Source: a bacterium (GTDB lineage Bacteria; Gemmatimonadota; Gemmatimonadetes; Longimicrobiales; RSA9). From it: a DNA stretch of 64,000 nt. Positions 8,218-16,903 of this stretch are shown here, in pieces. Under the pieces are notes generated by a model that was given only the letters and a program-made list of their open reading frames with translations, was not told the origin of the DNA and did no database searches. Location: the NCBI GenBank assembly GCA_003242735.1, contig QGVH01000018.1, positions 1-64,000 of the forward strand. The letters are read 5' to 3'. Position 1 is the stretch's first letter. Each line of letters opens with the position of its first letter. The position numbers and the translations under genes are program-made.

Positions 8218-10857
8218 TCACTCCACCCGCATCACTTCCACCGGATCGATGCGCACCGCGCGCACCACGGGCACGCAGCTCGCCGCCACGGCGACGAGCC
8301 CCAGCAGCACGGCCACACCCATGAACGTCGTCGGGTCGAACGCCCCGAGACCGTACACGTGGAGCGCGCGCTCCAGCACGCGCGCCGCGGCGTGGCCCAG
8401 CACGAGCCCGGCCGCCACGCTCACCGCGGCAAGGGTGGTCCAGCGGCCCACCACGTGCCCGACGACGGCGCGCGCCGGCGCGCCGAGGGCGATCCGGATG
8501 CCGTACTCGCGGCTACGCCGCGCGACCTGGAACGCCAACACTCCGTAGAGGCCGACGCCGGCTAGAGCGACGCCGAGGACGCCGAACAACCCGAGGACGC
8601 CGGTGGCGAACTGCATGGGGCCGAGCATCTGCGCGGCGGGCCCGGAGAGCGGCTCCGCCCGCTGCACGGCGACGTTCGCGTCGAGCACCTGCACCTCTTC
8701 CCGAATGCGGCGGATCAGCATGCCGACGTGCACGCCGTCCTCGTGACGCACGTGCAGCGTCATGCGGCCGGAGTAACGCTGCGCGACGGGAACGAAGACG
8801 TACGGCCCGGGCGCGCCGGAGCGCAGGCCGTACCGGCCATCCCGCGCGACGCCGACCACCACCGCCTGGCCGCCGTAGGTGTCAATGACCTTGCCCAACG
8901 GCTCCTCGTCCGGCCAGAGGCGGCGGGCGAGTGCCTGGTTCACGATCGCGACGCGCGGCGCGCCGTCCCGGTCCGCGTCGGTGAACTCGCGCCCGGCGAC
9001 GAGCGGGAGCCGCAGCGTCGTGAAGAATCCGGGGGCCACGTGGTTCTGCGGCACGCCCCACTCGTGGCGAGTCTCGTCGCCACCCGCCGTGCGCACATCG
9101 TTGATCAGCGCGCCTCCGCCCAGCAACGGCGCACCGGCGAGCGCGACCTCCGTGACGCCGGGGAGGGCGCGTACGCGCTCGACGAGGGCCGCGTAGAAGG
9201 CACGCCCGCGCGTCTCGTCATAGCCGAGGGGGCCCACATCCGTCGTCACGATCACGACCCCTTCGGGGTCGTAGCCGAGGTCGAGCGCGAGCGTCCGCTG
9301 GAGCGACCGCACGAAGTTGCCTGCGAGAACGAGCAGCACGACGGCCATCGCGAGTTGGCCAGAAACGAAGAGACTGCGTGCACGCGTACCGGCCGGGCCG
9401 GCGTCGCCGTCTCTCAGCGCCGGGAGCAACGCCGGCCGCGAGGCCTGGAGCGCAGGGTAGAGCCCTGAGAGGAGGGCCGTCATCATCGTCAACGCCAGCG
9501 CGAAGCCGAGCACGCGCGGTTCGAGGCGCAGGTCCAGCGCGAGCTGCTGCGAGCCGAAGAGCGGAGCGGCGGCGACGACGCGCGCGCCGACCACCGCGAG
9601 CAGCACGCCGCCAGCTCCGCCGAGCAGTGCGAGCAGCGTGTACTCCGTCATGAGCTGGCGGACGAGACGCCCCCGGCCTGCGCCGATGGCCAGGCGGATG
9701 CCGATCTCGCGGCGAAGCGCGACGCCGCGGGCCAGCAGCATGCCGGCGATGTTCGCGCTGGCGATCAGCAAGACGAGCAGCGCCGTGCCGAACAGCGTGG
9801 TGAGCCCGGTCCGCGCGTCGTCCCGCATGCTGCCGTGAATCATGCCGGTCAACGGCTCGAGCATCGCACCCCGCACGTGCGTCTGCGGCTCGTCGGGCGG
9901 GATGTGTTTCGCCGTCGCATCCACCAACGCGGACGCAGCGGCCGGCTCGACGCCCGGACGCAGCCGCCCGAAGATGGCCAGCCACGCGGCCATCGCTTCG
10001 AGTCCGCTGGCGCGGCGGGCGGCGACGACGGGGACCCAGACATCGCTGGGCATGCCAGGCAACGTGCCCGTGAATCCGCGCGGCGCCACGCCCACGATGG
10101 TGAACGGCTGACCGTCGATGTGCACCACACTGCCCAGCACGTCCGGATCGCTGCCGAACCGGTCACGCCAGAAGTGGTACGCGATGACGGCGGACGGCTC
10201 GTCGTCGCGCGCAAAGAACGAGCCGGCCTCGGGATGCAGGCCGAGCACCGAGAAGTAGTTGCCCGACGTCATCACGCCCCGTGCCGCCATCGTCTCGCCG
10301 CGAACACGCACCGAGAAGATGGTCAGACGATGCGCGGCGAGGCCGGTGAACAGCGTCTGCGTCGCCTCCCGGTAGCGCACGTAGCGCACGTACGGCACGC
10401 CCCTGCCCTCGACGCCCTGCCAGACCGCACCCCAGCGCAGCTCCTCGAGCGCGAACAGCCGGTCCGGCGACGGCACCGGCAGCGGACGGAGCAGGGCCGC
10501 GTTCACCATGCTATAGACGATCGTCGTGGCGCCGACGCCCACGGCGATGGTCAGCACGGCGATGAGGGTGAATCCCGGGGTCTTCCCGAGACTGCGCGCC
10601 GCGTAGCGGAGATCCCGCAGGAAGTCTTCCAGCCAGCGTGCGCCGCGGCCATCGCGCATGAGCTCCTTGTGGTACTCGACGCCGCCGAACGCGATGAGCG
10701 CGCGGCGCCGCGCTTCCTGCGGGTCCATTCCTGCGCGGATGTTCTTCTCCGTCTCCATCTCGATGTGCAGACGGAACTCCTCGTCCATGCGGGCTTCGGC
10801 GGCGTGGCGCGCGAAGAGGAGGCTCAGGCGGGTTCGGAGGGCGTGGAGCCAGTTCAT
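8218..10857 (-). CDS. ADOP-family ABC transporter permease (MacB/FtsX-like)
   Basis: An 879-residue membrane protein. Residues about 1-60 form the charged ADOP prefix (LHIEMETEKNIRAGM). A first membrane helix follows TPGFTLIAVLTIAVGVGAT, then a MacB-like periplasmic domain, a three-helix FtsX domain (residues about 320-470), and a second copy of both ending VRAVRIDPVEVMRVE. This two-repeat form is the single-polypeptide permease abundant in Acidobacteria and Gemmatimonadota. It should couple to a cytosolic ATPase that is not encoded here. GGAG before the ATG at 10857 sets the start; the longer frame to 10971 lacks a site. It lies downstream of a PadR repressor, 204 bases away, on the same strand, the usual arrangement. 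Confidence 0.9.
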   Translation of the reverse strand: MNWLHALRTRLSLLFARHAAEARMDEEFRLHIEMETEKNIRAGMDPQEARRRALIAFGGVEYHKELMRDGRGARWLEDFLRDLRYAARSLGKTPGFTLIAVLTIAVGVGATTIVYSMVNAALLRPLPVPSPDRLFALEELRWGAVWQGVEGRGVPYVRYVRYREATQTLFTGLAAHRLTIFSVRVRGETMAARGVMTSGNYFSVLGLHPEAGSFFARDDEPSAVIAYHFWRDRFGSDPDVLGSVVHIDGQPFTIVGVAPRGFTGTLPGMPSDVWVPVVAARRASGLEAMAAWLAIFGRLRPGVEPAAASALVDATAKHIPPDEPQTHVRGAMLEPLTGMIHGSMRDDARTGLTTLFGTALLVLLIASANIAGMLLARGVALRREIGIRLAIGAGRGRLVRQLMTEYTLLALLGGAGGVLLAVVGARVVAAAPLFGSQQLALDLRLEPRVLGFALALTMMTALLSGLYPALQASRPALLPALRDGDAGPAGTRARSLFVSGQLAMAVVLLVLAGNFVRSLQRTLALDLGYDPEGVVIVTTDVGPLGYDETRGRAFYAALVERVRALPGVTEVALAGAPLLGGGALINDVRTAGGDETRHEWGVPQNHVAPGFFTTLRLPLVAGREFTDADRDGAPRVAIVNQALARRLWPDEEPLGKVIDTYGGQAVVVGVARDGRYGLRSGAPGPYVFVPVAQRYSGRMTLHVRHEDGVHVGMLIRRIREEVQVLDANVAVQRAEPLSGPAAQMLGPMQFATGVLGLFGVLGVALAGVGLYGVLAFQVARRSREYGIRIALGAPARAVVGHVVGRWTTLAAVSVAAGLVLGHAAARVLERALHVYGLGAFDPTTFMGVAVLLGLVAVAASCVPVVRAVRIDPVEVMRVE

Positions 10858-11061
10858 GGATCGTGCTCCGATCAAGGGAAGGCGTTCGGCGCGCGTGCGC
10901 AGCGTTCCGCGGCTCCATGCTCGGCCGCCCGGGCGTCGTACTGTGCGCGGCCCGGGCCGCGGCCCCGGCATCGAGAGAATGGCTCCTGCGGCGGCGTTCG
11001 CGCGCTGCGTGCGGCGAGGGTGCGCCGGGTTCGCGGCGGCCCGCTCGTTCGCCCGCGTGGA

Positions 11062-11397
11062 TCAGGCGCTGCGCAAGACCATCTCCAGCGCCGCCGCGAA
11101 CCGCCGCCAGCTCTCGATTTCCTCCCCCAGCACGCGTCGGCCGGCCGGGGTGATCTCGTAGTAGCGCGCCCGGCGGTTGTTCTCCGTCACGCCCCAGGAG
11201 CTCTTGACCAGACCTTCCTTCTCCAGCCGCTGGAGCGCCGGGTAGAGCGAGCCCTGGTTCAGCTCCAGCGCGCCTTTGGACACCTGCTGGATCCGCTGGC
11301 TGATCCCCCAGCCGTGCATCGGGCCGAGGGAGAGCGTCTTCAAGATCAGCAGGTCGATCGATCCGCGGAGTGCATCGGTCTGCGAGCGTGGGGACAC
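11062..11397 (-). CDS. PadR-family transcriptional regulator
   Basis: A 111-residue winged-helix protein. The DNA-binding part reads LRGSIDLLILKTLSLGPMHG, then GYALYPAL-type recognition segment ELNQGSLYPALQRLEKEGL, and the wing TENNRRARYYEITPAGRR, all standard for PadR. The C-terminal helix (EEIESWRRFAAALEMVL) is the dimer arm. Start is a GTG at 11397 with GGAG seven bases upstream. It should repress itself and the ADOP permease that follows; a palindrome lies 26 bases before the start codon. ADOP-linked PadR proteins typically respond to small hydrophobic molecules, but no ligand can be inferred. Confidence 0.88.
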   Translation of the reverse strand: MSPRSQTDALRGSIDLLILKTLSLGPMHGWGISQRIQQVSKGALELNQGSLYPALQRLEKEGLVKSSWGVTENNRRARYYEITPAGRRVLGEEIESWRRFAAALEMVLRSA

Positions 11398-11422
11398 GAT
11401 CGGCTCCGGGTCTGGAGTCCAA

Positions 11423-11470
11423 TGTCGATGTCGACAGAAACGATGACCCGCGTTCCTGTCGATGTCAAGA
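11423..11470 (-). promoter_or_regulatory. candidate PadR operator, two sites
   Basis: TGTCGATGTCGACA at 11423-11436 is an inverted repeat (TGTCGA, two-base spacer, TCGACA). A second copy, TGTCGATGTCAAGA at 11457-11470, keeps the left arm and differs at two places on the right; start-to-start spacing is 34 bases, close to three helix turns. Both are just upstream of the padR start codon, where a self-repressor would act. Confidence 0.5.
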
Positions 11471-11548
11471 GGAACAGCTCCGATGGTCCTCGCCCATGCT
11501 CTCGCCACTTGCGCTGCGGATGGTCCACCACACGGGGACCCGCTGATC

Positions 11549-11909
11549 ATGGACGGCGCGGGTGTCCGGGTCGTGAACCCGGCTCCGCGGGCGGCGACCA
11601 CGCTGGGCTGGCGGCTTGCGGATGGCTCCACGGTGTGGATCGGCGAGCATCCCGCTACCGACACCTCGTGGTCACGCTCAGCGACGGCACCCCGGCCATC
11701 ACGAGCATGGTGTTCGGCCTGCAACGGCATCTCGCCGTCGCGGCCGGCCGGCTGGCGCTGGCCACGAGGGACGCGTACGGCACCCGCGTCTACGACGCGG
11801 CCGGCAGACGCCGCGTCACGCCACCCTCCCCGCCCCCGCGTCGATCCGGTCGGAGCGCGTCGGAGTCGAAACCGTGCGGCTGTATCGACGCGAAACGGGC
11901 GGGGCTTGA
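11549..11909 (+). pseudogene. decayed beta-propeller gene fragment
   Basis: Propeller-like segments appear in three successive frames: MDGAGVRVVNPAP followed by LGWRLADGSTVWIGEHPATD; then RHLVVTLSDGTPAI, VFGLQRHLAVAAGRLALAT and GTRVYDAAGR; then RSERVGVETVRLYRRET to a stop at 11909. Together they resemble the C-terminal blades of the DUF5128-type propeller family seen intact at 6939. At least two frameshifts and the lack of an N-terminus mark it as a remnant. It sits divergently from padR. Confidence 0.55.
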
Positions 11910-11988
11910 GCGACGTGCGCACGCCCGCCGGTGCGGTTCCTGCAACAGACAAGGTGGTGGAGGCGAGTCACTCCCACCGCTCTCGCCT

Positions 11989-12060
11989 GGCCGGGTAGCT
12001 CAATGGGAAGAGCCGGGATCCTTCATTCCCGAGACGGCGGTTCGAATCCGCCCCCGGCCA
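11989..12060 (+). tRNA. tRNA-like gene with irregular anticodon arm (possibly tRNA-Glu)
   Basis: A 72-base cloverleaf: acceptor GGCCGGG (11989-11995) pairs with CCCGGCC (12053-12059); D arm GCTC/GAGC; T arm GGCGG-TTCGAAT-CCGCC. The anticodon stem CGGGA/TCCCG pairs perfectly but encloses eight bases, TCCTTCAT, and no reading gives the usual U33 ahead of a centred triplet; TTC (Glu) preceded by C is the closest. The gene is one base short of a standard 73-base tRNA without CCA. CCA is not encoded. It may be a damaged tRNA or contain a one-base error. Confidence 0.55.
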
Positions 12061-12116
12061 TGGACCGCCCTCTCGAAGCCGGCTGGCTTCGATCGGCAAG
12101 GCGAGTCGAACGCTGA

Positions 12117-12142
12117 GCGGGGCCCGGCGAACCGGGCCCCGC
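12117..12142 (-). terminator. hairpin after the small outer-membrane barrel gene
   Basis: A perfect 11-bp stem (12117-12127 with 12132-12142) with a CGAA tetraloop, 13 bases past the stop codon of the leftward gene. No U tract. It could also end the rightward tRNA transcript. Confidence 0.65.
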
Positions 12143-12155
12143 GTCGTCGGACTCC

Positions 12156-12764
12156 TCAGAACCGGATGGACAACGCGCCGGCGAGGAAGAGGTCGTTGCG
12201 GGTGGAAGAATCGGAGAGCTTGCCGTCGAGGCCGTCGAAGCTGGACAGGTAATCGCGGGCCTCGAGACGCAGCCCGAACCTGCCGGCGTCGAACTGCACG
12301 CCAGCGGCGCCGTAGCCGGCGAAGTCGGTCTCCGCATCCACGTCGCGGTCACGGAAGCTGTACGTGCGGGCGCCGGCGCCGATGCCGATGAACGGCCGCC
12401 AGGTCCAGGCGGACGCGCCCAGCGAGAAGTCACGGCCCAGCTCGACTCCCGCATCGTACTGGAACAGGTCCAGATCGTTGTCATCCGCGGCCGCAGCGGA
12501 AGTGGCCTTGGCTTCGGAGGGACTCCAGCCGAAGTTGCCGACGATGCTCAGCGCAGGGGTCACGCGGTACGCCAGCGTGGTCCCCAGCGCGAACGCGTCC
12601 TTCAACTCATCCCGCTGGTCACCTGTGGGGATGTATGCGCCGACGAACGGCCGGAGCTCGATCCTGCGCGCCGCGACCTCCTGTGCAGCGGCCTGCCCAG
12701 CGAGCAACCCGATCCCAACGACTGCGACTGCGGCCGACAGCGCCGCCCTGGTCGTCAGCCTCAT
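12156..12764 (-). CDS. small outer-membrane beta-barrel protein
   Basis: A 202-residue exported protein. A signal peptide (AVAVVGIGLLAGQAAAQ) is followed by alternating amphipathic strands and a terminal Phe (ALSIRF), the signature for BamA-assisted insertion. The size suits an eight-stranded OmpA/OmpX-type barrel: strands such as ALSIVGNFGWSP, FIGIGAGARTYSF and FGLRLEARDYL are visible. An acidic loop (AAADDNDLDLF) suggests a surface or periplasmic turn. GGAGGAG lies seven bases before the ATG, so the longer frame to 12962 is discarded. Function is unknown; it resembles annotated outer membrane beta-barrel proteins of Gemmatimonadota. Confidence 0.8.
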   Translation of the reverse strand: MRLTTRAALSAAVAVVGIGLLAGQAAAQEVAARRIELRPFVGAYIPTGDQRDELKDAFALGTTLAYRVTPALSIVGNFGWSPSEAKATSAAAADDNDLDLFQYDAGVELGRDFSLGASAWTWRPFIGIGAGARTYSFRDRDVDAETDFAGYGAAGVQFDAGRFGLRLEARDYLSSFDGLDGKLSDSSTRNDLFLAGALSIRF

Positions 12765-13247
12765 ATGACTCCTCCGTTGTGCGACTACCGGTTGATTGGT
12801 TTCTCCGCCTGTGCCCGGCGGTTCTCGGTGCCGGGACACTTCGCGCTCCGCGGCGGCGACCCGTCCACGTCGCCGGTCCGCGGGGCTCGTTCCCGCGCGC
12901 GGCGTCGCGGGCGGGGGACGACGTCTTCGGCCCACCGGGTGTGTGCCCCGGTCGTCGTCCATGAGGGAACAAACCGCTGGATCGTCTCCCGGATCACGTC
13001 GGTGGTCGAATTCGTCGCTCTATGTGCTATTCAGCCATGAATCAAATAGCCCCGGAAACCGCGGCCGTCGCTCGATCCGGCGCCGGTACAGGCGCGCCGG
13101 ATCGGCCCGGCCGCGTTGTTCAGCGCTCAACATTACATGGGTGACATGACGCTGTAAAGGGGGCGGCCGGCCCAGGCGGCAGTCCCCACCAGTGGGCCGC
13201 GCCGCGCCCGCAGGCCGGGCCCGGCGCGGCCGCAGGCAGCGTCGCTC
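12765..13247. other. intergenic region between two leftward genes
   Basis: 483 bases. It includes a locally AT-richer patch around 13010-13060 (ATGAATCAAATAG and neighbours) that may hold the promoter of the barrel gene, and the hairpin at 13195-13231. No open frame in it looks coding. Confidence 0.5.
13195..13231 (-). terminator. hairpin after the patatin gene
   Basis: A ten-base perfect stem (13195-13204 GGCCGCGCCG with 13222-13231) around a 17-base GC-rich loop, 16 bases past the patatin stop. No U tract. Confidence 0.45.
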
Positions 13248-14339
13248 TCAAACGCCCCCGGCCGCCACGACCGGCGCGGGCCCGCCCACATCCACCACGA
13301 CCCGGGTCGGGATCCGGTTGACCGGCGACTCGTTCGGGTCCTCGAACCACTGGAAGTAGCGCTCCGCGCCTTCGATCCCCTGCCGCACCAGCTCCTGCTT
13401 CTCTTGCTCGGAGATGTCGAAGTCGGTGGTGCCGACGTCGAGGGTGTCGATGTAGATCGTCCGCTGCCAGTCGTCGCTGTGCAGGTGCATGTGTTCCTGG
13501 GCGTTCAGGAGCGCAGTCACGAGGGCCTTGGCGTAGTCCGAGAACTTCTTGATCGGCTTGCTCTGGAGCGGCTCGTCGTAGCGGAAGAGGCCGATCTGGT
13601 CCCGCGTGTCGAGGCGCATCCCGAGGGTTTGACGGTTGTAGACGTACGGGCTGCGGCCCGGCCGCACGAGTTGGAAGATGGCGTTCTCGCGGTTGTAGTA
13701 CTCGGTGCGCCGCGCTGCGTACGCTTCGTTCTGCATGTCAATGTACTTCTCGCGGTCGAACAGCTTGACGGGGTAGTTGAGTTGCACGCCGCCGTCCACG
13801 TAGACGTCGCCGCGCGGCCCGTGGCGGACCGCGGCGAAGAAGAGCGGGATGGACATGGAGATGCGGACCGCGGTGGCGAGAGGCATGTCCGGGTGGCGCT
13901 CGGCGGAAAAGACTTCCGCGAAGCCGGTGGAGAGGTTGGTGCCGATGACGTAGAGCTCGGGCCGCCCGGAATCCTTCAAATCCGCGAACGTGGCGCGTTC
14001 CGAGCCGAGCTTTGCCTTGATGATGTCGCCGATCCAGCTCGAGACGAAATCTCCCTTGTTCCAGCCGAAGTCGCGGGCGAGGCGCCGGATGTCGCGGATC
14101 ACGCCGAAGGAGTCGTCCATGAACTTCTTGAAGTCCACGGAGGAGAGCAGCTCGAGCATCTCGGCGTTGGTGTAGCCCAGCGCGACGATGAGTGCGTTGA
14201 TGGCGCCCGCGCTCGTTCCGCCCACGCGGGTGATGTGCTCCAGCAGTCCGCGCTGCTCGAGGATCTGCATCGCGCCGACGTACGCAATGCCCTTCACCCC
14301 ACCGCCCTCGAACACGAGGTTACGGAACTGGACCGCCAT
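13248..14339 (-). CDS. patatin-like phospholipase
   Basis: A 363-residue soluble hydrolase. The oxyanion motif FEGGGVKG (residues 10-17), the nucleophile elbow GTSAG with Ser43, and the catalytic aspartate in DGG (Asp182) form the complete patatin Ser-Asp dyad. The part after about 190 (EAYAARRTEYYNREN, TRDQIGLFRYDEP) matches the C-terminal half of bacterial patatin proteins that cleave acyl esters of phospholipids. No signal peptide is seen, so it acts in the cytosol or is exported another way. GGAGG eight bases before the ATG sets the start. It ends with a Val/Pro/Ala-rich tail. Its neighbours are unrelated. Confidence 0.9.
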   Translation of the reverse strand: MAVQFRNLVFEGGGVKGIAYVGAMQILEQRGLLEHITRVGGTSAGAINALIVALGYTNAEMLELLSSVDFKKFMDDSFGVIRDIRRLARDFGWNKGDFVSSWIGDIIKAKLGSERATFADLKDSGRPELYVIGTNLSTGFAEVFSAERHPDMPLATAVRISMSIPLFFAAVRHGPRGDVYVDGGVQLNYPVKLFDREKYIDMQNEAYAARRTEYYNRENAIFQLVRPGRSPYVYNRQTLGMRLDTRDQIGLFRYDEPLQSKPIKKFSDYAKALVTALLNAQEHMHLHSDDWQRTIYIDTLDVGTTDFDISEQEKQELVRQGIEGAERYFQWFEDPNESPVNRIPTRVVVDVGGPAPVVAAGGV

Positions 14340-14654
14340 GGTTCACCTCCGTCACGGGGTTGAATGACGAGCGCAACGGCATGCGGCCGCCGGCGCGTGC
14401 TCGCTGGCGCGAGGCGCGACGGTGCCGTCGGTTCGTGTTCGTCGTCGCCAGAGCGGCCGGATCGTTTCGGGCGCGGGCGGCGAACAGGGCCGTGACCCGA
14501 CGCGGTGCACGAATGTGCCGGGGGGCGCCGTCAGTGCAAGGAGGTCGCGGCCGCGGAAACGAGGAGCTCGTGGGCGGCTGGCCCAAGGACTCCATGAGCG
14601 CCGGTGCGGAGCGGGTGGTGCGTGCCGGCACGGCGCGCCGTGCGGGTAGCGTTG
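14340..14654. other. intergenic region upstream of patatin
   Basis: 315 bases between two leftward genes. The one structure noticed is a 16-base perfect palindrome (14628-14643, GCACGGCG and its complement) just past the histidine kinase stop, which may be its terminator. Nothing else identified. Confidence 0.4.
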
Positions 14655-16655
14655 TTACGCTGCCTTCCGGGCTCCCGGCCGCGTCCCGATGACCGGCAGC
14701 CAGAGCGTGAAGGTCGATCCCTTGCCGGGGGTGCTGACGAGGGTGACGTCGCCCCGCAGAGCACGGGCGATGCGGCGGCTCATGGCCAGGCCCACGCCGG
14801 CACCGCGGCGCTTGCCGGGCTCGAGGCGCGTGAATTCCCGGAAGAGCAGCCGCTGCTTCTCCTTCGGGATACCAGGGCCGGTGTCCACGACGTCAATGGC
14901 GACCCACCTGCCCGGCGTCGGCGCCGCGCCGTCCTCGCGTTCCTCGACGCGCACCGTGATCGAGCCCCGCTCCGTGAACTTCAGCGCGTTCGACAGCAGG
15001 TTGCTCAGCACCTGCCGGATCCGTGCGGCGTCGCTCTCGATGAGCGACAGCTCCTCGGGCACTTCGGTGCGCAGCTCCAGCCCCTTCGATTCTGCCTGTG
15101 CGCGGTACTCCTCCGCGATGGTGCGGACCACCTCGCGCACGTCGGTGGGGGACGGCTCGACCTCCACCTGACTGGCTTCCCAGCGCGCGAGGGCGAGCAG
15201 GTCCTCGATGAGCTCCAGCGCGGTGCGGATCGAGCGGCGCGCGCGCGACACGCCTTCCCGCACCTTCTCTTCGAGCTCGCCGGCGACGCCCTCTTCCAGG
15301 AGCTGGAGGTAGCCGTCCGCTGCGCCGAGTGGGTTCTTCACGTCGTGACCGAAGCCGCGCATGAGGCGCGAGCGGCTCTCGGTCAGGCGGACCAGTTCGG
15401 CCCGGCGCCGCTCCGCCTCTTCGCGCGCCCGGCGCGCCGCCTGGTAGAGGCGGGCGTTGTCGATCGCGAGGGCGGCGCGGCCGGCGAGGTCCTCGGCGAG
15501 CGCCACGTCTTCCGGTCCGTAGACGCGCTCGGGCCGCGTTGCCATGAACTGGATGGCGCCCAGCGCGCGTCCCCGCGCGATGAGTGGAACGAGCAGGATG
15601 AACCGCGGCGAGATCTCCCGTAGAACGGCCAGGTGCTCGGCGCTCTGTGCACTCGCCTCCACCGCCTCCCATTCCGTGAGCACCATGGACCTGCCCGTGC
15701 GCATGGCCTCGAAGATGGGATGGCGGCTGCCCGGTTTCGGGGCAAAGGCCTCGAGCCGCCGGGCCTGTCGGTCGATGTCGGGGGTCGGGCTCGTGGACAC
15801 GATGCGCCGGATCTCGTCGTTCTCCTGGACGATGTCGATCAGGCAGATGTCGGCGAACGCGGGGACGGCGAGGTCGGCCGTGGCGCGAAGGGTGTCCTCG
15901 TAGTCGATAGAGCTGGCCAGGATCCGCGCCCCGTCGGAGAGGAACCGTTCGCGCGCCTCGCTCGCCGCCAGCTCCCGGGTGCGCCGCTCGAGCCGCTGGC
16001 TGAGGCGCACCACGAACAGGATGGACGCGAGCGCCATGACCACCAGAATCGAAGAGAGAACCACCCCCAGTCGCTGGATGGCCGCGGACTCGCGGCGCCG
16101 TTGGTTCACGTGCGCGACGATCGTATCCACCAGACGCGTGGTGCCGTTCAGGACCTGCCGGTAGAGTTCGTCCTGCGCGGGCAACACCACCGCGTATGCG
16201 CGCGGCGTCACGCGGGTTGCCGCCACACTGTCCTGCTGTGCGTGCCACTGCTCCAGCAGAGCATCCAGCCGCGCCAGTTCGGAGGCGGCCGCCGGCCCCA
16301 GCTGCTGGACGAGGGGGCGAAGCGCCTGCAGCGCACGCGCCTCCTGGGCCCGCGCGTCCCGGTACTGCTCCAGGTGCCTGGGTTGGCCGTCAATGATGTA
16401 ACCGCGGATCGCTGCCGCCTGCTGCGCGACCGACACCTCCAGTCGGTTCACGAGCAGCCGCGCCGGTTCCCAGACTTCAGTGGCCTCCTCGCGGATCACC
16501 GCGCCCCGGCGGCTCACCACGACGGGGACGGCCAGCAGTGCGACGAGCGTGAAAATCACCAGCGCGACGGGCAGCCGCCCCCGCCAGGGGGTGCCTGCGC
16601 CGGCGGAGGGGATGCCGTCACCGGCGGCGGTGTGCGGCGGGGGGCCCAACGCCAT
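14655..16655 (-). CDS. membrane sensor histidine kinase (CHASE3-GAF-HisKA)
   Basis: A 666-residue inner-membrane sensor. Helix 1 is about residues 29-48, a CHASE3-like periplasmic domain spans about 50-190 (including SVAQQAAAIRGYIIDGQ), helix 2 is about 196-216. A GAF domain follows (about 240-405), then the phosphoacceptor GHDVKNPLG with His437 and the ATPase domain with N box NLLSNALKF and G1 DTGPGIPKE, G2 GAGVGLAM. All kinase boxes are present, so it should be active. AAGGA eight bases before the ATG at 16655 selects this start. No response regulator gene is next to it, so it is an orphan whose partner lies elsewhere. The signal is unknown. Confidence 0.9.
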   Translation of the reverse strand: MALGPPPHTAAGDGIPSAGAGTPWRGRLPVALVIFTLVALLAVPVVVSRRGAVIREEATEVWEPARLLVNRLEVSVAQQAAAIRGYIIDGQPRHLEQYRDARAQEARALQALRPLVQQLGPAAASELARLDALLEQWHAQQDSVAATRVTPRAYAVVLPAQDELYRQVLNGTTRLVDTIVAHVNQRRRESAAIQRLGVVLSSILVVMALASILFVVRLSQRLERRTRELAASEARERFLSDGARILASSIDYEDTLRATADLAVPAFADICLIDIVQENDEIRRIVSTSPTPDIDRQARRLEAFAPKPGSRHPIFEAMRTGRSMVLTEWEAVEASAQSAEHLAVLREISPRFILLVPLIARGRALGAIQFMATRPERVYGPEDVALAEDLAGRAALAIDNARLYQAARRAREEAERRRAELVRLTESRSRLMRGFGHDVKNPLGAADGYLQLLEEGVAGELEEKVREGVSRARRSIRTALELIEDLLALARWEASQVEVEPSPTDVREVVRTIAEEYRAQAESKGLELRTEVPEELSLIESDAARIRQVLSNLLSNALKFTERGSITVRVEEREDGAAPTPGRWVAIDVVDTGPGIPKEKQRLLFREFTRLEPGKRRGAGVGLAMSRRIARALRGDVTLVSTPGKGSTFTLWLPVIGTRPGARKAA

Positions 16656-16903
16656 ACGCGGTCCTTGCCAGTGCTCGCCCAGACGTACGTCGCACAGGGC
16701 GGGCCACGGGGGCGGGTGGCCGGCCGACTGCCGCCCTGGCACGGCCTTGCTGTGGAGCGCCGCGCCCGGGCGCCGTTCCACGTCTGGCCTCGGGCCGGTC
16801 CTGGCGGATCGCGGTGCCGCCGCGATCCACCGTAGGCGTGCCAGCGCGTTGTCGGAACACGACTTGCTCCACTGTCTCCCTGAACGCCGACAAGGGAGGC
16901 AGC

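Noticed and set aside
8218-11397. An ABC ATPase partner for the ADOP permease
   Set aside because: No Walker motifs were found within several kilobases on either strand.
11989-12060. Reading the tRNA-like gene as tRNA-Met with anticodon CAT
   Set aside because: Centring CAT breaks the anticodon stem completely; the pairing CGGGA/TCCCG fits only with TTC or a neighbouring triplet in the loop.
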